From the NCBI GenBank assembly GCA_018969705.1, contig JAGWXV010000003.1, positions 1 through 45,468 of the forward strand: a stretch of 45,468 nt of DNA, given 5' to 3'. The notes below the pieces were generated by a model that was given only the letters and a program-made list of their open reading frames with translations, was not told where the DNA came from and made no database searches. The number at the start of each line of letters is the position of its first letter. The stretch's first letter is position 1. This stretch comes from Betaproteobacteria bacterium (GTDB taxonomy: Bacteria > Pseudomonadota > Gammaproteobacteria > Burkholderiales > Burkholderiaceae_A). The position numbers and the translations under genes are program-made. This document shows positions 8,287-18,188 of this stretch, in pieces.

Positions 8287-9023
8287 GCGGGGGCTCTCCG
8301 AGGTCGATCGGGGCTGAGTCTTTGCATCTCTTGGTTAATCCAGGATTCCACCTTAGCCATGAGAGTAGTCGCATCTTCGGTTTCAGGCAAGAGGGGTGGC
8401 CCAAAAGAGACCGTAATGGTTCCCTGCTTTTTCAGAAACGATTTTCTTGGCCAGAGGTCCCCAGAGTTCATTGCAACCGGAATGACTGGCACGCCAGTTG
8501 CGACAGCAAGGCGCGTGCCACCGGTTTTGTATCGACGATAGTCACCGGGCAGTACACGGGTGCCTTCTGGAAAAAATACGATCCAGCGTTGCTCATCGAA
8601 GAGCACTTTTTTACTTTGCGAAAGAATCTGGTCAAAGGCCTCGCTGCCTTTGCCGCGATTGATCCCAATCATCCGCAGCAGGCTAATGCCCCAGCCAAAA
8701 AATGGCACCCAGAGCAGTTCTCGCTTAAAAACAAAGCAGAGTGTTTTGGGCAAATACGCAGGATAAAACAGTGTTTCCCATGCCGATTCATGTTTGGAGA
8801 GCAGGATGGCCGGGCCCTTCGGCAGATGTTCTGCGCCCAGAACCCGATGTTCAATACCCAAAAGCACCCGCGAGGCCCAGACCATCATTCTGGGCCACTG
8901 AATTGCGAGACGGTAGCGGGATTCGAACGGAAGAAACGGACCCAAGATCAGAAATAATGTCGCCCAAAAGGCCAGCGACCCACCCTGAAATAATAAAAAA
9001 ATAACGGCGCGTGCGGCCGGCAT
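8283..9023 (-). CDS. plsC: 1-acyl-sn-glycerol-3-phosphate acyltransferase PlsC
   Basis: Transfers an acyl chain to the sn-2 position of lysophosphatidic acid, making phosphatidic acid at the inner membrane. The 246-residue protein opens with a hydrophobic segment (VIFLLFQGGSLAFWATLFLI), then motif I LSKHESAWETLF, motif III FFPEGTR and motif IV VPVIPVAMNSGD. The family's HX4D motif appears as HX4E (HESAWE). This variant is common in betaproteobacterial PlsC proteins and should not be read as inactivation. The start overlaps the gmhB stop by one base and the stop overlaps the next gene by ATGA, so it is tightly coupled on both sides. Confidence 0.92.
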   Translation of the reverse strand: MPAARAVIFLLFQGGSLAFWATLFLILGPFLPFESRYRLAIQWPRMMVWASRVLLGIEHRVLGAEHLPKGPAILLSKHESAWETLFYPAYLPKTLCFVFKRELLWVPFFGWGISLLRMIGINRGKGSEAFDQILSQSKKVLFDEQRWIVFFPEGTRVLPGDYRRYKTGGTRLAVATGVPVIPVAMNSGDLWPRKSFLKKQGTITVSFGPPLLPETEDATTLMAKVESWINQEMQRLSPDRPRRAPA

Positions 9024-9613
9024 CAGGCGGACGCTCCCGCGGCGGCCAGAATCCGATCAACAGCGTCGGCGAGATTTTCAGCAATGCGTGTGCCCTCCGG
9101 CAGCTGCTTGTCGGCGTCGGTCTGAGCCGCCTGCAAGGTACGAGGTCCTTTTCCAGTTTTCACGAGCCACAAATCGGCTGCAACCGCCGCACCCGCTTGT
9201 AGATCGCGCAGCGAATCACCAATTACCGGAACACCGGTCAGCTCGCGTTTAAAGCGCCGTGCGATGTCGTGCATCAGCCCGGGCGCAGGCTTTCTGCAGG
9301 GGCAGCCGCTGCTGCCGGTGTGCGGACAAAAGAAAATCCCATCGAGCCGGCCGCCAGCCTGGTTCACCGCCTGCACCATCTTATTGTGAATTGCATGCAG
9401 GGTATTGATGTCAAATAGCCCCCGCTCAATACCCGATTGATTGGTTGCAACTGCAATAGCCCAGCCTGCGTGAGACAGCCGAGAAATCGCCTCAATGCTG
9501 CCCGGAATGGGCAGCCATTCATCCGGATTTTTGATGTAGGCATCACTGTCAAAATTGATCACTCCATCGCGATCTAAAATGATAAGTGGGGCCGAAGGCG
9601 AGTGCTGGAGCAT
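9023..9613 (-). CDS. gmhB: D-glycero-beta-D-manno-heptose 1,7-bisphosphate 7-phosphatase GmhB
   Basis: A HAD-superfamily phosphatase in ADP-heptose synthesis for the LPS inner core. The 196 residues contain motif I LDRDGVINFDSD near residue 13, motif II VATNQSG, a Cys/His zinc loop (CPHTGSSGCPCRKP) characteristic of GmhB, and motif IV PVIGDSLRDLQAG. These features separate it from the related histidinol-phosphatases. It lies 14 bp downstream of glyS and touches plsC by one base. Its presence with lptD and plsC in the same window fits an LPS-bearing outer membrane. Confidence 0.92.
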   Translation of the reverse strand: MLQHSPSAPLIILDRDGVINFDSDAYIKNPDEWLPIPGSIEAISRLSHAGWAIAVATNQSGIERGLFDINTLHAIHNKMVQAVNQAGGRLDGIFFCPHTGSSGCPCRKPAPGLMHDIARRFKRELTGVPVIGDSLRDLQAGAAVAADLWLVKTGKGPRTLQAAQTDADKQLPEGTRIAENLADAVDRILAAAGASA

Positions 9614-9627
9614 GGTGACCGAGTGCC

Positions 9628-11724
9628 TTAGCCTGCGAGTCGAGAAAGATCCGCGACCTGATTCATCGAGCGATGCAAAGTTGCCAGCAGCGCCAGCCGA
9701 TTAGCGCGCAGCTGGGCGTCCTCGGCATTGACCATGACCTGATCAAAAAATGCATCGACGGGGGCCTTGAGCACCGATAGGCTGGAGAGGGCCTCGCTGT
9801 AGCGGCCCTCGGCGACTGCGGCTTCCGCATTGGGCCCGAGCTGGGTGAGCATTTGTGCGAGTGCGCGCTCTGCAGCTTCTTTTAAAAGCTGGGGCTCAAC
9901 AGACGCAGTTGCCGCCTCGGATTTTTTCAGAATGTTACTGATGCGTTTGTTGGCGGCACATAATGACTCCGACTCCGGCCGCATCATAAATTCTGCGAGT
10001 GCGGTCAGACGCTTGGGCACTTGGTCGAGTCGATCGGGGCACTGTGCGAGCACGGCCTCAATGGCCTCTGCACGATGGCCTTGCTCTCGCAGTTGTGCCC
10101 GTAAACGGTCCAAAATAAAAGCCTGCAGTGCGCTCAGATCAGGCTTCACAGCAGCGATGCCATCAAAGGCCGCCTGGGTCTGCGAAAGCATCTGCTTTAA
10201 ATCGAGCGATAAATCTTTTTCAATCAAGATGCGGACAACGCCCAGGGCATGGCGCCTGAGCGCAAAGGGATCTTTATCACCAGTCGGCGCAAGGCCAATG
10301 CCCCAGATGCCGACCATGGTTTCCATTTTGTCGGCAAGCGCCAAAGCAGTACCGGCTGCGTTGCGCGGCAGCTCATCGCCCGCAAAGCGCGGACGGTAAT
10401 GGCCTTCAATGGCCAAGGCGACCGCTTCGGCTTCTTGATCGTGCCGTGCGTAATAGGTGCCGATAATGCCCTGGAGTTCTGGAAACTCGCCCACCATATC
10501 GGTCAGCAGATCAGCCTTTGCAAGAAGCGCAGCCCGCTCCGCTTGGTCAGGCTGCGCGCCGACGGCAGCGGCCCACTGCCTGGCCAGCCGGGCTAATCGA
10601 TCAATGCGTTGGCGTTGATCGCCAATCTTATTGTGATAGACCACAGCCGATAGGCCATCAATACGGGATGCAAGGCTGCGCTTTCGATCCTGATCAAAAA
10701 AGAATTTCGCATCCGATAACCGTGCACGCAGCACGCGCTCATTGCCAGAGACCAAGACGGCAGGATCCTTCGATTGAATGTTGGCGACCAGCAGAAAGCG
10801 ATTGGTGAGCCGGCCTTGGCCATCGGTCAGCGCAAAGTATTTTTGATTCTGCTGCATCGTCAGAATCAGACATTCCTGCGGCACTGAGAGAAAGTCCGCC
10901 TCAAAGCGGCCTTCTAAGACTTCGGGCCACTCCACAAGACTAGTGACTTCATCCAAAAGCGCATCGGGCATTACCGCCTGATCCGGGGCGGCTTTGGAGT
11001 TCAGGGCCTGCTTAATCCGGCTGCGGCGCTCGTCAAATGAGGCGATGACCCGGCCTTCTTTGAAAAGCTGCTCTGCGTACTGATCGGCATGATCGATTTG
11101 GATCGGCGTCGGGCAGTGAAAGCGATGGCCCTGTGTTGTGCGGCCTGCAGTCAGGCCAAGGCTTGAGACCGGCAGAACTTCATCGCCGTAAAGTGCTACC
11201 AGCCCATGGGCTGGCCGCACAAATTTCACGGTCTGGCCATCCTCACGCTGATAGCTCATGACTTTTGGAATTGGCAGGCCTTCGATCGTCTGCGTAAGGG
11301 CAGACTGCAGTGACTGGGCCAGCGATGCGCCCTTGGCGGTGAATTCATAAAACAACTGCTCTTGCTTGCCATCGTGCTCGCGCTGAAGATCAGTGAGTTC
11401 ACAATCTTTGCCCAGTGCGACACCCAGCGCCGCCAGCTTTTTGATCAAGGGGGCCGTTGGTTTGCCGCTGGCATCCAGTGCGATGGCGGTCGGTAGCAGT
11501 TTTTCTTTTTTTGGCCGGTCAGGCGCCTGCGGCCGGATCGCAGTGAGGTGCACTGCAAGACGCCGCGGACTGGCAAAACCCTGAACCTGTGTCGTGGATT
11601 CGGTCAGGCCATCTTGCGTCAGGCCCTTCAGGATCGCCTCGGCGAAGGCTTCACCTAAGCGCTTTAATGCTTTTGGCGGGAGCTCCTCGGTCAGCAGCTC
11701 CACGAGCAGTGAGGCGGTTGTCAT
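9628..11724 (-). CDS. glyS: Glycine-tRNA ligase beta subunit GlyS
   Basis: The tRNA-binding beta subunit of the bacterial alpha2beta2 glycyl-tRNA synthetase. The 698-residue protein starts with the diagnostic [19 protein letters not shown] and contains [33 protein letters not shown] and the HD-like region [20 protein letters not shown] helical C-terminal DALR-type anticodon-binding part includes [20 protein letters not shown]. Its ATG overlaps the glyQ stop by ATGA, which supports stoichiometric expression of the two subunits. The length is normal for the family. Confidence 0.97.
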   Translation of the reverse strand: MTTASLLVELLTEELPPKALKRLGEAFAEAILKGLTQDGLTESTTQVQGFASPRRLAVHLTAIRPQAPDRPKKEKLLPTAIALDASGKPTAPLIKKLAALGVALGKDCELTDLQREHDGKQEQLFYEFTAKGASLAQSLQSALTQTIEGLPIPKVMSYQREDGQTVKFVRPAHGLVALYGDEVLPVSSLGLTAGRTTQGHRFHCPTPIQIDHADQYAEQLFKEGRVIASFDERRSRIKQALNSKAAPDQAVMPDALLDEVTSLVEWPEVLEGRFEADFLSVPQECLILTMQQNQKYFALTDGQGRLTNRFLLVANIQSKDPAVLVSGNERVLRARLSDAKFFFDQDRKRSLASRIDGLSAVVYHNKIGDQRQRIDRLARLARQWAAAVGAQPDQAERAALLAKADLLTDMVGEFPELQGIIGTYYARHDQEAEAVALAIEGHYRPRFAGDELPRNAAGTALALADKMETMVGIWGIGLAPTGDKDPFALRRHALGVVRILIEKDLSLDLKQMLSQTQAAFDGIAAVKPDLSALQAFILDRLRAQLREQGHRAEAIEAVLAQCPDRLDQVPKRLTALAEFMMRPESESLCAANKRISNILKKSEAATASVEPQLLKEAAERALAQMLTQLGPNAEAAVAEGRYSEALSSLSVLKAPVDAFFDQVMVNAEDAQLRANRLALLATLHRSMNQVADLSRLAG

Positions 11725-12635
11725 GCTGGCCGATCCTTGAGCATCGGAAATCCGAGCTGCTCGCGCGACTGAACATAGGCCTGGGCTACGGCACGCGAGA
11801 GATTACGAATGCGCCCGATGTACTGGGCCCGCTCGGTGACCGAGATGGCACCGCGTGCATCTAAGAGGTTAAAGGTATGGGCGGCCTTCAGGATTTGTTC
11901 GTAAGCCGGTAGCGTCAGGCCGGCCTCAAGCAGGCGCTGGGCATCGGCCTCGTGCTCGGTAAATCGTGTAAACAGTACAGGCACATTGCTGTGCTCGAAG
12001 TTATAGCGAGACTGTTCGACTTCATTTTGGTGATAGACGTCGCCATAGGTAAGCCGATGCGTCTGGCCCTGCGATTCCCATTCGGTCCAGGTCAGATCAA
12101 AGACATTTTCGACACCCTGCAAATACATGGCCAGCCGCTCGATGCCATAGGTGATCTCGCCAGTGATCGGTGCGCAATCCAGGCCGCCCACCTGCTGGAA
12201 ATACGTGAACTGGGTCACCTCCATTCCATTGAGCCAGACTTCCCAGCCTAGGCCCCAGGCGCCCAGTGTTGGGTTTTCCCAATCGTCTTCGACAAATCGA
12301 ATGTCATTAATTTCGGGATCGATACCCAGGGCCTTTAAGGAGCCAAGATAAAGCTCAAGAATATTTTCCGGAGAGGGCTTCAGCACCACCTGATATTGGT
12401 AGTAGTGCTGAAGCCGATTCGGATTTTCACCAAAGCGGCCATCCTTTGGCCGGCGTGAGGGCTGCACATAGGCAGCGCGCCAGGGCTCGGGCCCGAGTGC
12501 GCGCAGAAAAGTCGCGGTGTGTGATGTACCGGCGCCTACCTCAAGATCAATGGGCTGCAAGAGGGCGCAGCCCTGTGCATCCCAGTAGTGTTGCAGCGTC
12601 AGAACGATGCTTTGAAAGCTTTGCATGACCGGCAT
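11721..12635 (-). CDS. glyQ: Glycine-tRNA ligase alpha subunit GlyQ
   Basis: The catalytic alpha subunit of glycyl-tRNA synthetase. The translation contains the near-invariant [53 protein letters not shown] and [15 protein letters not shown]. The open frame extends to 12653, but homologous proteins begin close to the [15 protein letters not shown] segment, so the ATG at 12635 (MPVMQSF) or the one at 12626 is preferred. No strong Shine-Dalgarno sequence decides between them. glyS is coupled by a 4-base overlap. lnt lies immediately upstream, about 25 bp away. Confidence 0.96.
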   Translation of the reverse strand: MPVMQSFQSIVLTLQHYWDAQGCALLQPIDLEVGAGTSHTATFLRALGPEPWRAAYVQPSRRPKDGRFGENPNRLQHYYQYQVVLKPSPENILELYLGSLKALGIDPEINDIRFVEDDWENPTLGAWGLGWEVWLNGMEVTQFTYFQQVGGLDCAPITGEITYGIERLAMYLQGVENVFDLTWTEWESQGQTHRLTYGDVYHQNEVEQSRYNFEHSNVPVLFTRFTEHEADAQRLLEAGLTLPAYEQILKAAHTFNLLDARGAISVTERAQYIGRIRNLSRAVAQAYVQSREQLGFPMLKDRPA

Positions 12636-12658
12636 TTTAGCCGACCCGTGCACATCGG

Positions 12659-14026
12659 CTATGCCCGACGGGCCTTTAAAGCGATTCCGATCACAAAGAA
12701 CAGAAGACTGATTGCGAGAACAGGCAGGTTACCCCAGCGGCTATACGGCGTGATGCCCTGCATGCCCTTGACTTGCGCAAACAGCAGCCCCGGACCGCCA
12801 AACGCGATTTGATCGGTCACCACACCCCGATGATCAATCGCTGCAGTTGCGCCGGTGTTGGTTGCGCGAATCATGGGCCGGCCCGTTTCCATCGCCCGCA
12901 TCCGCGAGATGGCCAGGTGCTGCGAGAGCGCAATCGTATTTCCAAACCAGGCGAGATTGCTGATATTCAAAAGGATGGTGGGCTGCTGGGCGGCGGGCAC
13001 CTCCGGTGATAAGGGGGCAATGATTTCTTCGCCGAACAAATCTTCAAAGCAGATATTCACACCGATTCGTTGATCCCGCACAGCGATCGGATCCTGACGC
13101 TTCGCGCCGCGCTGAAAATCTCCCAGCGGCATTTTCATCAGATCAACAAACCATCGAAAGCCCCAGGGAATGAATTCTCCGAACGGTACCAGGTGATGCT
13201 TGTCGTAACGGGCTGCAAAGCTTCCCGACGGCGTGGACTCATGGATTGCAATCAGACTATTGCGATAACCATCCGCATCGCGCAGCGGCAGCCCCAGCAT
13301 GACTGAGGCGCCAGCGGTCTGCGTGAGCCGATAAAAGGCCTCTCGATAATCGGGCGGGGCGAGGTCCCAGGGCCGAACCATGGCGGTCTCCGGAAAAACA
13401 ATCAGATGCGCACCACCTGGACCCGCGGCCGGCCGGGCGATTTCAAGATGGGTCTGCAGTGCCTGGGCCTCGCGGTTGGGATCGAATTTCATGGATTGCT
13501 CAATTGCGCCTTGAACCAACGCCACTTTGAGTGGCGCACCTGTGGATTCAGTAAAGCGATGATGGCCAAGCCCAATTCCGCCGGCCAATACCAGCAGCAA
13601 TGTTCCAAAGGCGGGCCAGGACCGATGGCGAATCGTTTGCGCTGCCCACATCACGGCAAGCACCGACAGAAAGCCGACACCATAGACACCAACAACAGGC
13701 GCATAGCCGGCAAGCGGTGTGTCAATGGCGAGGTAACCCAGTCCGAGCCAAGGAAAGCCAGTAAAGATCGTGCCGCGACACCATTCCGCCAGGGTCACAA
13801 CCGCAGCGATGACAAAGGGCGCAGCCCACTGCTGGGTGCCCAGCCTTAGCCAGCGAATGAGCGCAAGCGCCCCGAGTGCATAGAGCGCGACATAGAGCGA
13901 CAGCAGTAAGGTAGCGAGTGCGGCCAGCCATGCCGGCATTTCGCCGTAGGTGTGCAAGCTAATGTAAATCCAGTGCAGCCCCGCCGTATAGGCCAGCACC
14001 ACTGCAAGACTGGCAAGTCGCATCAT
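12659..14026 (-). CDS. lnt: Apolipoprotein N-acyltransferase Lnt, N-terminally short
   Basis: Transfers the third acyl chain to the N-terminal cysteine of lipoproteins at the inner membrane. The catalytic triad of the nitrilase domain is present: E213 (FPETAMV), K276 ([12 protein letters not shown]) and C326 (GVNICFEDL). The C-terminal membrane anchor is intact. E. coli Lnt has these at 267, 335 and 387, so about 54-61 residues holding the first transmembrane segments are absent. The start is fixed by an ATGA overlap with the corC stop. Upstream the frame stays open for only about 24 codons before a stop at 14099-14101, and that stretch is polar. The missing segment is therefore not hidden by start choice. 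Confidence 0.9.
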   Translation of the reverse strand: MMRLASLAVVLAYTAGLHWIYISLHTYGEMPAWLAALATLLLSLYVALYALGALALIRWLRLGTQQWAAPFVIAAVVTLAEWCRGTIFTGFPWLGLGYLAIDTPLAGYAPVVGVYGVGFLSVLAVMWAAQTIRHRSWPAFGTLLLVLAGGIGLGHHRFTESTGAPLKVALVQGAIEQSMKFDPNREAQALQTHLEIARPAAGPGGAHLIVFPETAMVRPWDLAPPDYREAFYRLTQTAGASVMLGLPLRDADGYRNSLIAIHESTPSGSFAARYDKHHLVPFGEFIPWGFRWFVDLMKMPLGDFQRGAKRQDPIAVRDQRIGVNICFEDLFGEEIIAPLSPEVPAAQQPTILLNISNLAWFGNTIALSQHLAISRMRAMETGRPMIRATNTGATAAIDHRGVVTDQIAFGGPGLLFAQVKGMQGITPYSRWGNLPVLAISLLFFVIGIALKARRA

Positions 14027-14886
14027 GTCGCTTCGGCGACAGTGGAGCTCCGCTGAACGATCAGCACGTGGATTTGGCGCGCATCGGCCCTCTGGACCTC
14101 AAACCGAAAGCCTTCGATATCGATCTGCTCGCCACGATGGGGCATGCGGCCGAAATGGTCAGTGACAAAGCCCCCAATCGTGTCCACCTGATCATCGGCA
14201 AGCGTGCAGGAAAACGCAGTGTTGAATTGCTCCAGCGGGGTCAGCGCCCTGACCCGGAAGCGGCCTGGCTGTCGGGGCATGGCCACGATATTGTCATCGT
14301 CTTCTTCGATATCGTGCTCATCTTCGATATCACCCACAATCTGTTCCAGTACGTCTTCAATCGTAATCATACCAGCGACGCCGCCGTACTCATCGACCAC
14401 CATTGCAATGTGATTTCGATTCACGCGAAAGTCCCGCAGCATGATATTCAGGCGTTTCGATTCCGGCACAAATACCGCGGGCCGTAGCATGCCCCGCAGG
14501 TCATCCTCCTCGTGGGCAAGGCAGCGCAATAAATCTTTGGCCAGTAAGATGCCGATGATGTTGTCGCGCTTGCCTTCCATGACCGGAAAACGCGAGTGGG
14601 CTGTACTCACCACAGTTTCTAGGATTTTTTCAAGCGGATCATCGATATCGATGACATCCATTTGTGAGCGCGGAATCATCAGATCGCGGACCTGAAGGTC
14701 AGCAACCTGCATCACCCCTTCCATCATCGAGACGGCATCGGCATCGATTACCGCATGCTCCTGGGCTTCCCGGAGCTGCTCCATGAGGTCTTCCTTGTCA
14801 TCGGTCCGACGAAAGAGCCGGGCAATGAGGCGTTCAAACTGAGATTTAAATCCGGCGCGCGGGTCGCCGGAGGGTCGATCACCCAT
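14023..14886 (-). CDS. corC: CorC/YbeX-type CBS-domain protein
   Basis: A cytoplasmic CBS-pair protein of the CorC/HlyC group, linked to magnesium/cobalt homeostasis and, in E. coli, to ribosome metabolism through its ybeZ-ybeY-ybeX operon. The 287 residues have two CBS repeats (about 70-195), with RDLMIPRSQMDVID, HSRFPVMEGKRDNIIGILLAKDLL, VVDEYGGVAGMITIEDVLEQ and an acidic linker (DIEDEHDIEEDDDN). A CorC_HlyC transporter-associated domain ends the protein, with DTIGGFVTDHFGRMPHRGE. It is coupled to lnt downstream by ATGA, and 87 bp separate it from ybeY upstream. Confidence 0.9.
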   Translation of the reverse strand: MGDRPSGDPRAGFKSQFERLIARLFRRTDDKEDLMEQLREAQEHAVIDADAVSMMEGVMQVADLQVRDLMIPRSQMDVIDIDDPLEKILETVVSTAHSRFPVMEGKRDNIIGILLAKDLLRCLAHEEDDLRGMLRPAVFVPESKRLNIMLRDFRVNRNHIAMVVDEYGGVAGMITIEDVLEQIVGDIEDEHDIEEDDDNIVAMPRQPGRFRVRALTPLEQFNTAFSCTLADDQVDTIGGFVTDHFGRMPHRGEQIDIEGFRFEVQRADARQIHVLIVQRSSTVAEAT

Positions 14887-14973
14887 GCGGTGAAATCAGA
14901 GTTAAGGAACTTGTATGGTGCCACAAGGCCATGGACCTGTCGCCGGGGTAAACCACCCCTGGATGGCAGGCCG

Positions 14974-15423
14974 TCAGGCGTAAGGGTTGGGGATGCGGAA
15001 ACGGCCTAGGATGGCGGCCTCAAGCCATTCCATCGCCTCGGCCTCGCTTTTGCGCTGATGATCCATTCCGCTGGCATGCAGCACACCATGAACAATGAGG
15101 TGGGCGGCATGATGATCAAGCCGCTTGCCCTGCTGGCGTGCCTCGGCTTTGATGACCGGCATGCACAGCAAGAGGTCGGCAGATAGCGTTGGCGCCGGGG
15201 TGTAAGGAAAGGTCAGGATATTGGTCGCATGGTCCTGGCCGCGGTAGTCGCGATTTAATCGTCGGGCCTTGGCAGTGCCCATCACCACAACAGTGATTTC
15301 TGCCTGCGCGCAGTTGGCTGGCAGGCTTGCCAGAATGAAACGCCTCAATCTTGGTCGAGACAGCGGCCAGTCATCGGGCTGAGCGCCCGACTCGAATTGA
15401 ACACTTACCCGAAGAATCGCCAA
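14974..15423 (-). CDS. ybeY: Endoribonuclease YbeY
   Basis: A zinc-dependent single-strand endoribonuclease in rRNA 3'-end processing and ribosome quality control. The zinc motif H-G-V-L-H-A-S-G-M-D-H near residue 115 is exact for the family. NRDYRGQDHATNILTFPY is the other conserved stretch. The frame begins with a TTG immediately after the miaB TAA stop. No ATG or GTG in frame lies near the expected N-terminus, so initiation is probably by coupling to miaB termination. The protein has 149 residues, normal for YbeY. The usual phoH/ybeZ partner is absent between miaB and ybeY. Confidence 0.9.
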   Translation of the reverse strand: MAILRVSVQFESGAQPDDWPLSRPRLRRFILASLPANCAQAEITVVVMGTAKARRLNRDYRGQDHATNILTFPYTPAPTLSADLLLCMPVIKAEARQQGKRLDHHAAHLIVHGVLHASGMDHQRKSEAEAMEWLEAAILGRFRIPNPYA

Positions 15424-16812
15424 TTAGATCAGCGCACCGCGTAGCGAATGCGGGTAGGCCTGCACGATCCGTACAGCACACAGGCGACCGATCAGCTGCG
15501 CCTGCCGTGCCAGCGGCACTTCAACATTTACCACACGATTATTTTCTGTTCGGCCTTGGAGTGCTTCAGTGGGATTTTTCTTCGATGGCCCCTCAAAAAG
15601 AATACGCTGTTCAGTGCCCACCATCGCATCGCTGATGCGTCGGGCGTTGGCCTCAATGGCCGATTGCAGTTCTTGAAGTCGCTCTAATTTGGTGGCCTTA
15701 GGGGTGTCATCGGGCAGATCTGCCGCCGGCGTGCCCGGACGTGGACTGTATATAAAACTATATGAAGTATCAAAGCCGATTTCATTGACCAGGGCCATTG
15801 TCGCTGCGAAGTCGGTTTCCGTCTCTCCAGGAAAGCCAATGATGATGTCGGTGGACAAGGCAACATCCGGACGGACTTTGCGCAGCCGGCGGATGATGGA
15901 TTTGTATTCCAGCGCGGTATAGCCACGTTTCATTGCTGACAAAATGCGATCTGATCCGGACTGCACCGGCAGATGCACGTGGCTGACAAGTTTGGGCAGC
16001 CGGCCATAGGCTTCGATAAGCCGCTGACTGAATTCCCGCGGATGGGAGGTGGTGTAACGAATGCGCTCAATACCCTCAATTTCGCTGACTAACTCTAATA
16101 GGGTCGTGAAGTCTGATTGGTCTGCCTGCGGGTCTGCCGCATCAATTGCCCCGAGATAGGCGTTGACATTTTGACCAAGCAGGGTGATCTCACGTACCCC
16201 TTTTTCCGCAAGTTCAGCAATCTCAGTGATGACATCTTCGAGTGGCCGGGAGATTTCGGTGCCGCGTGTGTAGGGCACAACACAGAAACTGCAGTACTTG
16301 CTGCAGCCTTCCATGATGGAAACAAATGCGGTGGGGCCTTCGGTACGTGCCGGCGGAAGATGATCGAATTTTTCAATTTCGGGAAAACGAATATCGACTT
16401 GTGGCTTTTGGGTGCGTCGCCGGGCTTCGATGAGTTCAGGCAGCCGATGGAGGGTCTGCGGGCCAAAGACAATATCGACGTAGGGCGCCCGCTCGATGAT
16501 CGCCTCACCCTCTTGCGAAGCCACGCATCCGCCCACACCGATAATTAAATTGGGGTTGAGTTTTTTTAACTCCCGGGCCCGGCCGAGATCCGAGAACACC
16601 TTAGCCTGGGCTTTTTCTCGGACCGAGCAGGTGTTGAGTAAGAACACATCGGCCTCCTCTGGGGTCTGGGCAATCTGCATGCCTTGCCGGGCACCAAGAA
16701 TGTCGACCATCTTGTCGGAGTCGTATTCGTTCATCTGGCAGCCAAAGGTGCGCACGAATACTTTTTGCGGAGCAGCCGGCTGGACTGCAGGGCGGGATGT
16801 TTTTTCGGTCAT
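15424..16812 (-). CDS. miaB: tRNA-2-methylthio-N6-dimethylallyladenosine synthase MiaB
   Basis: A radical-SAM enzyme that adds a methylthio group to isopentenylated A37 of tRNAs. It has the N-terminal UPF0004 domain with three cluster-binding cysteines ([34 protein letters not shown]), then the radical-SAM CxxxCxxC in [17 protein letters not shown], and a C-terminal TRAM domain ([11 protein letters not shown] ... GRTENNRVV). The open frame reaches an ATG at 16872, but MTEKTSRP at 16812 starts closer to the conserved domain and keeps clear of the divergent transporter's start. This gives 462 residues. ybeY follows with no gap. Confidence 0.95.
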   Translation of the reverse strand: MTEKTSRPAVQPAAPQKVFVRTFGCQMNEYDSDKMVDILGARQGMQIAQTPEEADVFLLNTCSVREKAQAKVFSDLGRARELKKLNPNLIIGVGGCVASQEGEAIIERAPYVDIVFGPQTLHRLPELIEARRRTQKPQVDIRFPEIEKFDHLPPARTEGPTAFVSIMEGCSKYCSFCVVPYTRGTEISRPLEDVITEIAELAEKGVREITLLGQNVNAYLGAIDAADPQADQSDFTTLLELVSEIEGIERIRYTTSHPREFSQRLIEAYGRLPKLVSHVHLPVQSGSDRILSAMKRGYTALEYKSIIRRLRKVRPDVALSTDIIIGFPGETETDFAATMALVNEIGFDTSYSFIYSPRPGTPAADLPDDTPKATKLERLQELQSAIEANARRISDAMVGTEQRILFEGPSKKNPTEALQGRTENNRVVNVEVPLARQAQLIGRLCAVRIVQAYPHSLRGALI

Positions 16813-16880
16813 GTCGGTCGCGTCGTGCCAGGGGTTGAAATGGAGGACGCAGGCCGCATTTTGCCTCATCATGAGGCCCT

Positions 16881-18188
16881 ATGCACCCATCCCCATCCCT
16901 GCTGCGTGAGGGCTTAAGCCGCAAAGAGGCGATTGCCTGGGCCAGCCTGGATTTTGCGAACTCAGGCTACACCACTGTGGTCTTGACAGCGGTATTTAAT
17001 GCTTACTTTGTTTCGGCAGTCATGTCGGGGGCCGCCCATGCCACGCTGGCCTGGACGCTGGTGCTCTCCGTTAGTTATGCCCTGGTCATGATCACGGCTC
17101 CGATTCTTGGGGCCTATGCAGACCTGCGGGCACAGAAAAAAACTCTGCTGGTGATTACCACCTTTGGCTGCGCGGGAGCGACAGCCCTGTTGGCCACCGT
17201 TGGATCGGGCATGTGGGCCTGGGCCATGTTGCTCTTGGTCATTTCAAACTTTTGTTATGCCACGCATCAGGATATGACTGCTGCTTTTCTACCTGAGATT
17301 GCAGACCCAGCATCGTATGGACGGGTCTCGGGATATGGCTGGGCCTGGGGTTATCTGGGCGGCCTGATTGCACTTGCGGCCTCGCTGGCCTGGGTAAGTG
17401 TGGCGCAGTCGCGGCAGATGGATGCACAGCAGACCGTTGGCGGCACCATGCTTCTGACTGCCGCAATTTTTTTACTGGTGGCACTTCCCGCCTTGTCCGT
17501 GATGCGTGAGCGTGCTGCGCCAGCAGCCAGCACGCAGGATTGGGGACTGCGGCACTGGCTTACTGCAAGCTGGGGCCGGCTTCATGAGACCTGGCGTTTG
17601 TCGGCTCGGCAGCCCGATCTGCGGCGTTTTCTTTACTGCGTGACGGTTTATCACGCCGGGGTGCAGACGGTAATCGCACTTGCGGCCATCTATGCACAGC
17701 AGGTGATGGGATTTACGCTTGCGCAGACGATCCTATTGATTTTGGTGGTCAATATCACTGCAGCGATTGGTGCATGGGGCTTTGGACTGCTGCAGGATCG
17801 ACTCGGCCACGCCCGCGGGCTGATGCTGGCCCTTGTGTTTTGGATCTGCATGGTTGCAGTCGCATGGATTGCGACAACGCCAACCCTTTTTTGGATTGCA
17901 GCTAATTTTGCAGGACTTGCAATGGGCGCCTCACAAAGCGGTGCACGGGCGGCGGTTGCTGCTTTGGCCCGGCCGGGCCATCAGGCCGAGACCTTTGGTC
18001 TCTGGGGTGTAGCGGTGAATTGTTCCGCCATCCTTGGCCCCGTCAGTTATGGGCTGGTGACTTGGATCACAGATAACGCCCACCGGACCGCCATGCTTTT
18101 TACTGGACTATTTTTTGTTGTGGGCCTGCTGCTATTGGCACGTGTGGATTTTCAGCGGGGCACGCTTGATGCGAGCTCAGGAAAGTAA
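16881..18188 (+). CDS. UMF1-family MFS transporter (Atg22-like)
   Basis: A 12-helix inner-membrane permease of the UMF1 group of the major facilitator superfamily; the substrate is unknown. The 435 residues start with a short polar tail, then the family-typical DFANSGYTTVVLTAVFNAYF. PILGAYADLRAQKK is the loop 2-3 MFS motif. FLPEIADPASYGRVSGYGWAWGYLGG is split between helices 4 and 5. A second six-helix half follows a central loop near residue 220. It diverges from miaB over about 68 bp. Its last 12 bases overlap the end of the convergent esterase gene. UMF1 proteins are often annotated as effluxers without proof. Confidence 0.85.
   Translation: MHPSPSLLREGLSRKEAIAWASLDFANSGYTTVVLTAVFNAYFVSAVMSGAAHATLAWTLVLSVSYALVMITAPILGAYADLRAQKKTLLVITTFGCAGATALLATVGSGMWAWAMLLLVISNFCYATHQDMTAAFLPEIADPASYGRVSGYGWAWGYLGGLIALAASLAWVSVAQSRQMDAQQTVGGTMLLTAAIFLLVALPALSVMRERAAPAASTQDWGLRHWLTASWGRLHETWRLSARQPDLRRFLYCVTVYHAGVQTVIALAAIYAQQVMGFTLAQTILLILVVNITAAIGAWGFGLLQDRLGHARGLMLALVFWICMVAVAWIATTPTLFWIAANFAGLAMGASQSGARAAVAALARPGHQAETFGLWGVAVNCSAILGPVSYGLVTWITDNAHRTAMLFTGLFFVVGLLLLARVDFQRGTLDASSGK

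Noticed and set aside
8905-8940. A T-loop-like string (GGATTCGAAC) suggesting a tRNA.
   Set aside because: It lies inside plsC and no cloverleaf arms or acceptor stem can be built around it.
8283-9023. PlsC with HX4E instead of HX4D as a dead enzyme.
   Set aside because: The HxSAWE form is usual in betaproteobacterial PlsC proteins and all other motifs are intact.
14940-14965. GGGGT-AAACC-ACCCC hairpin between corC and ybeY as a terminator.
   Set aside because: The stem is short, lacks a T-run and lies inside an apparent operon.
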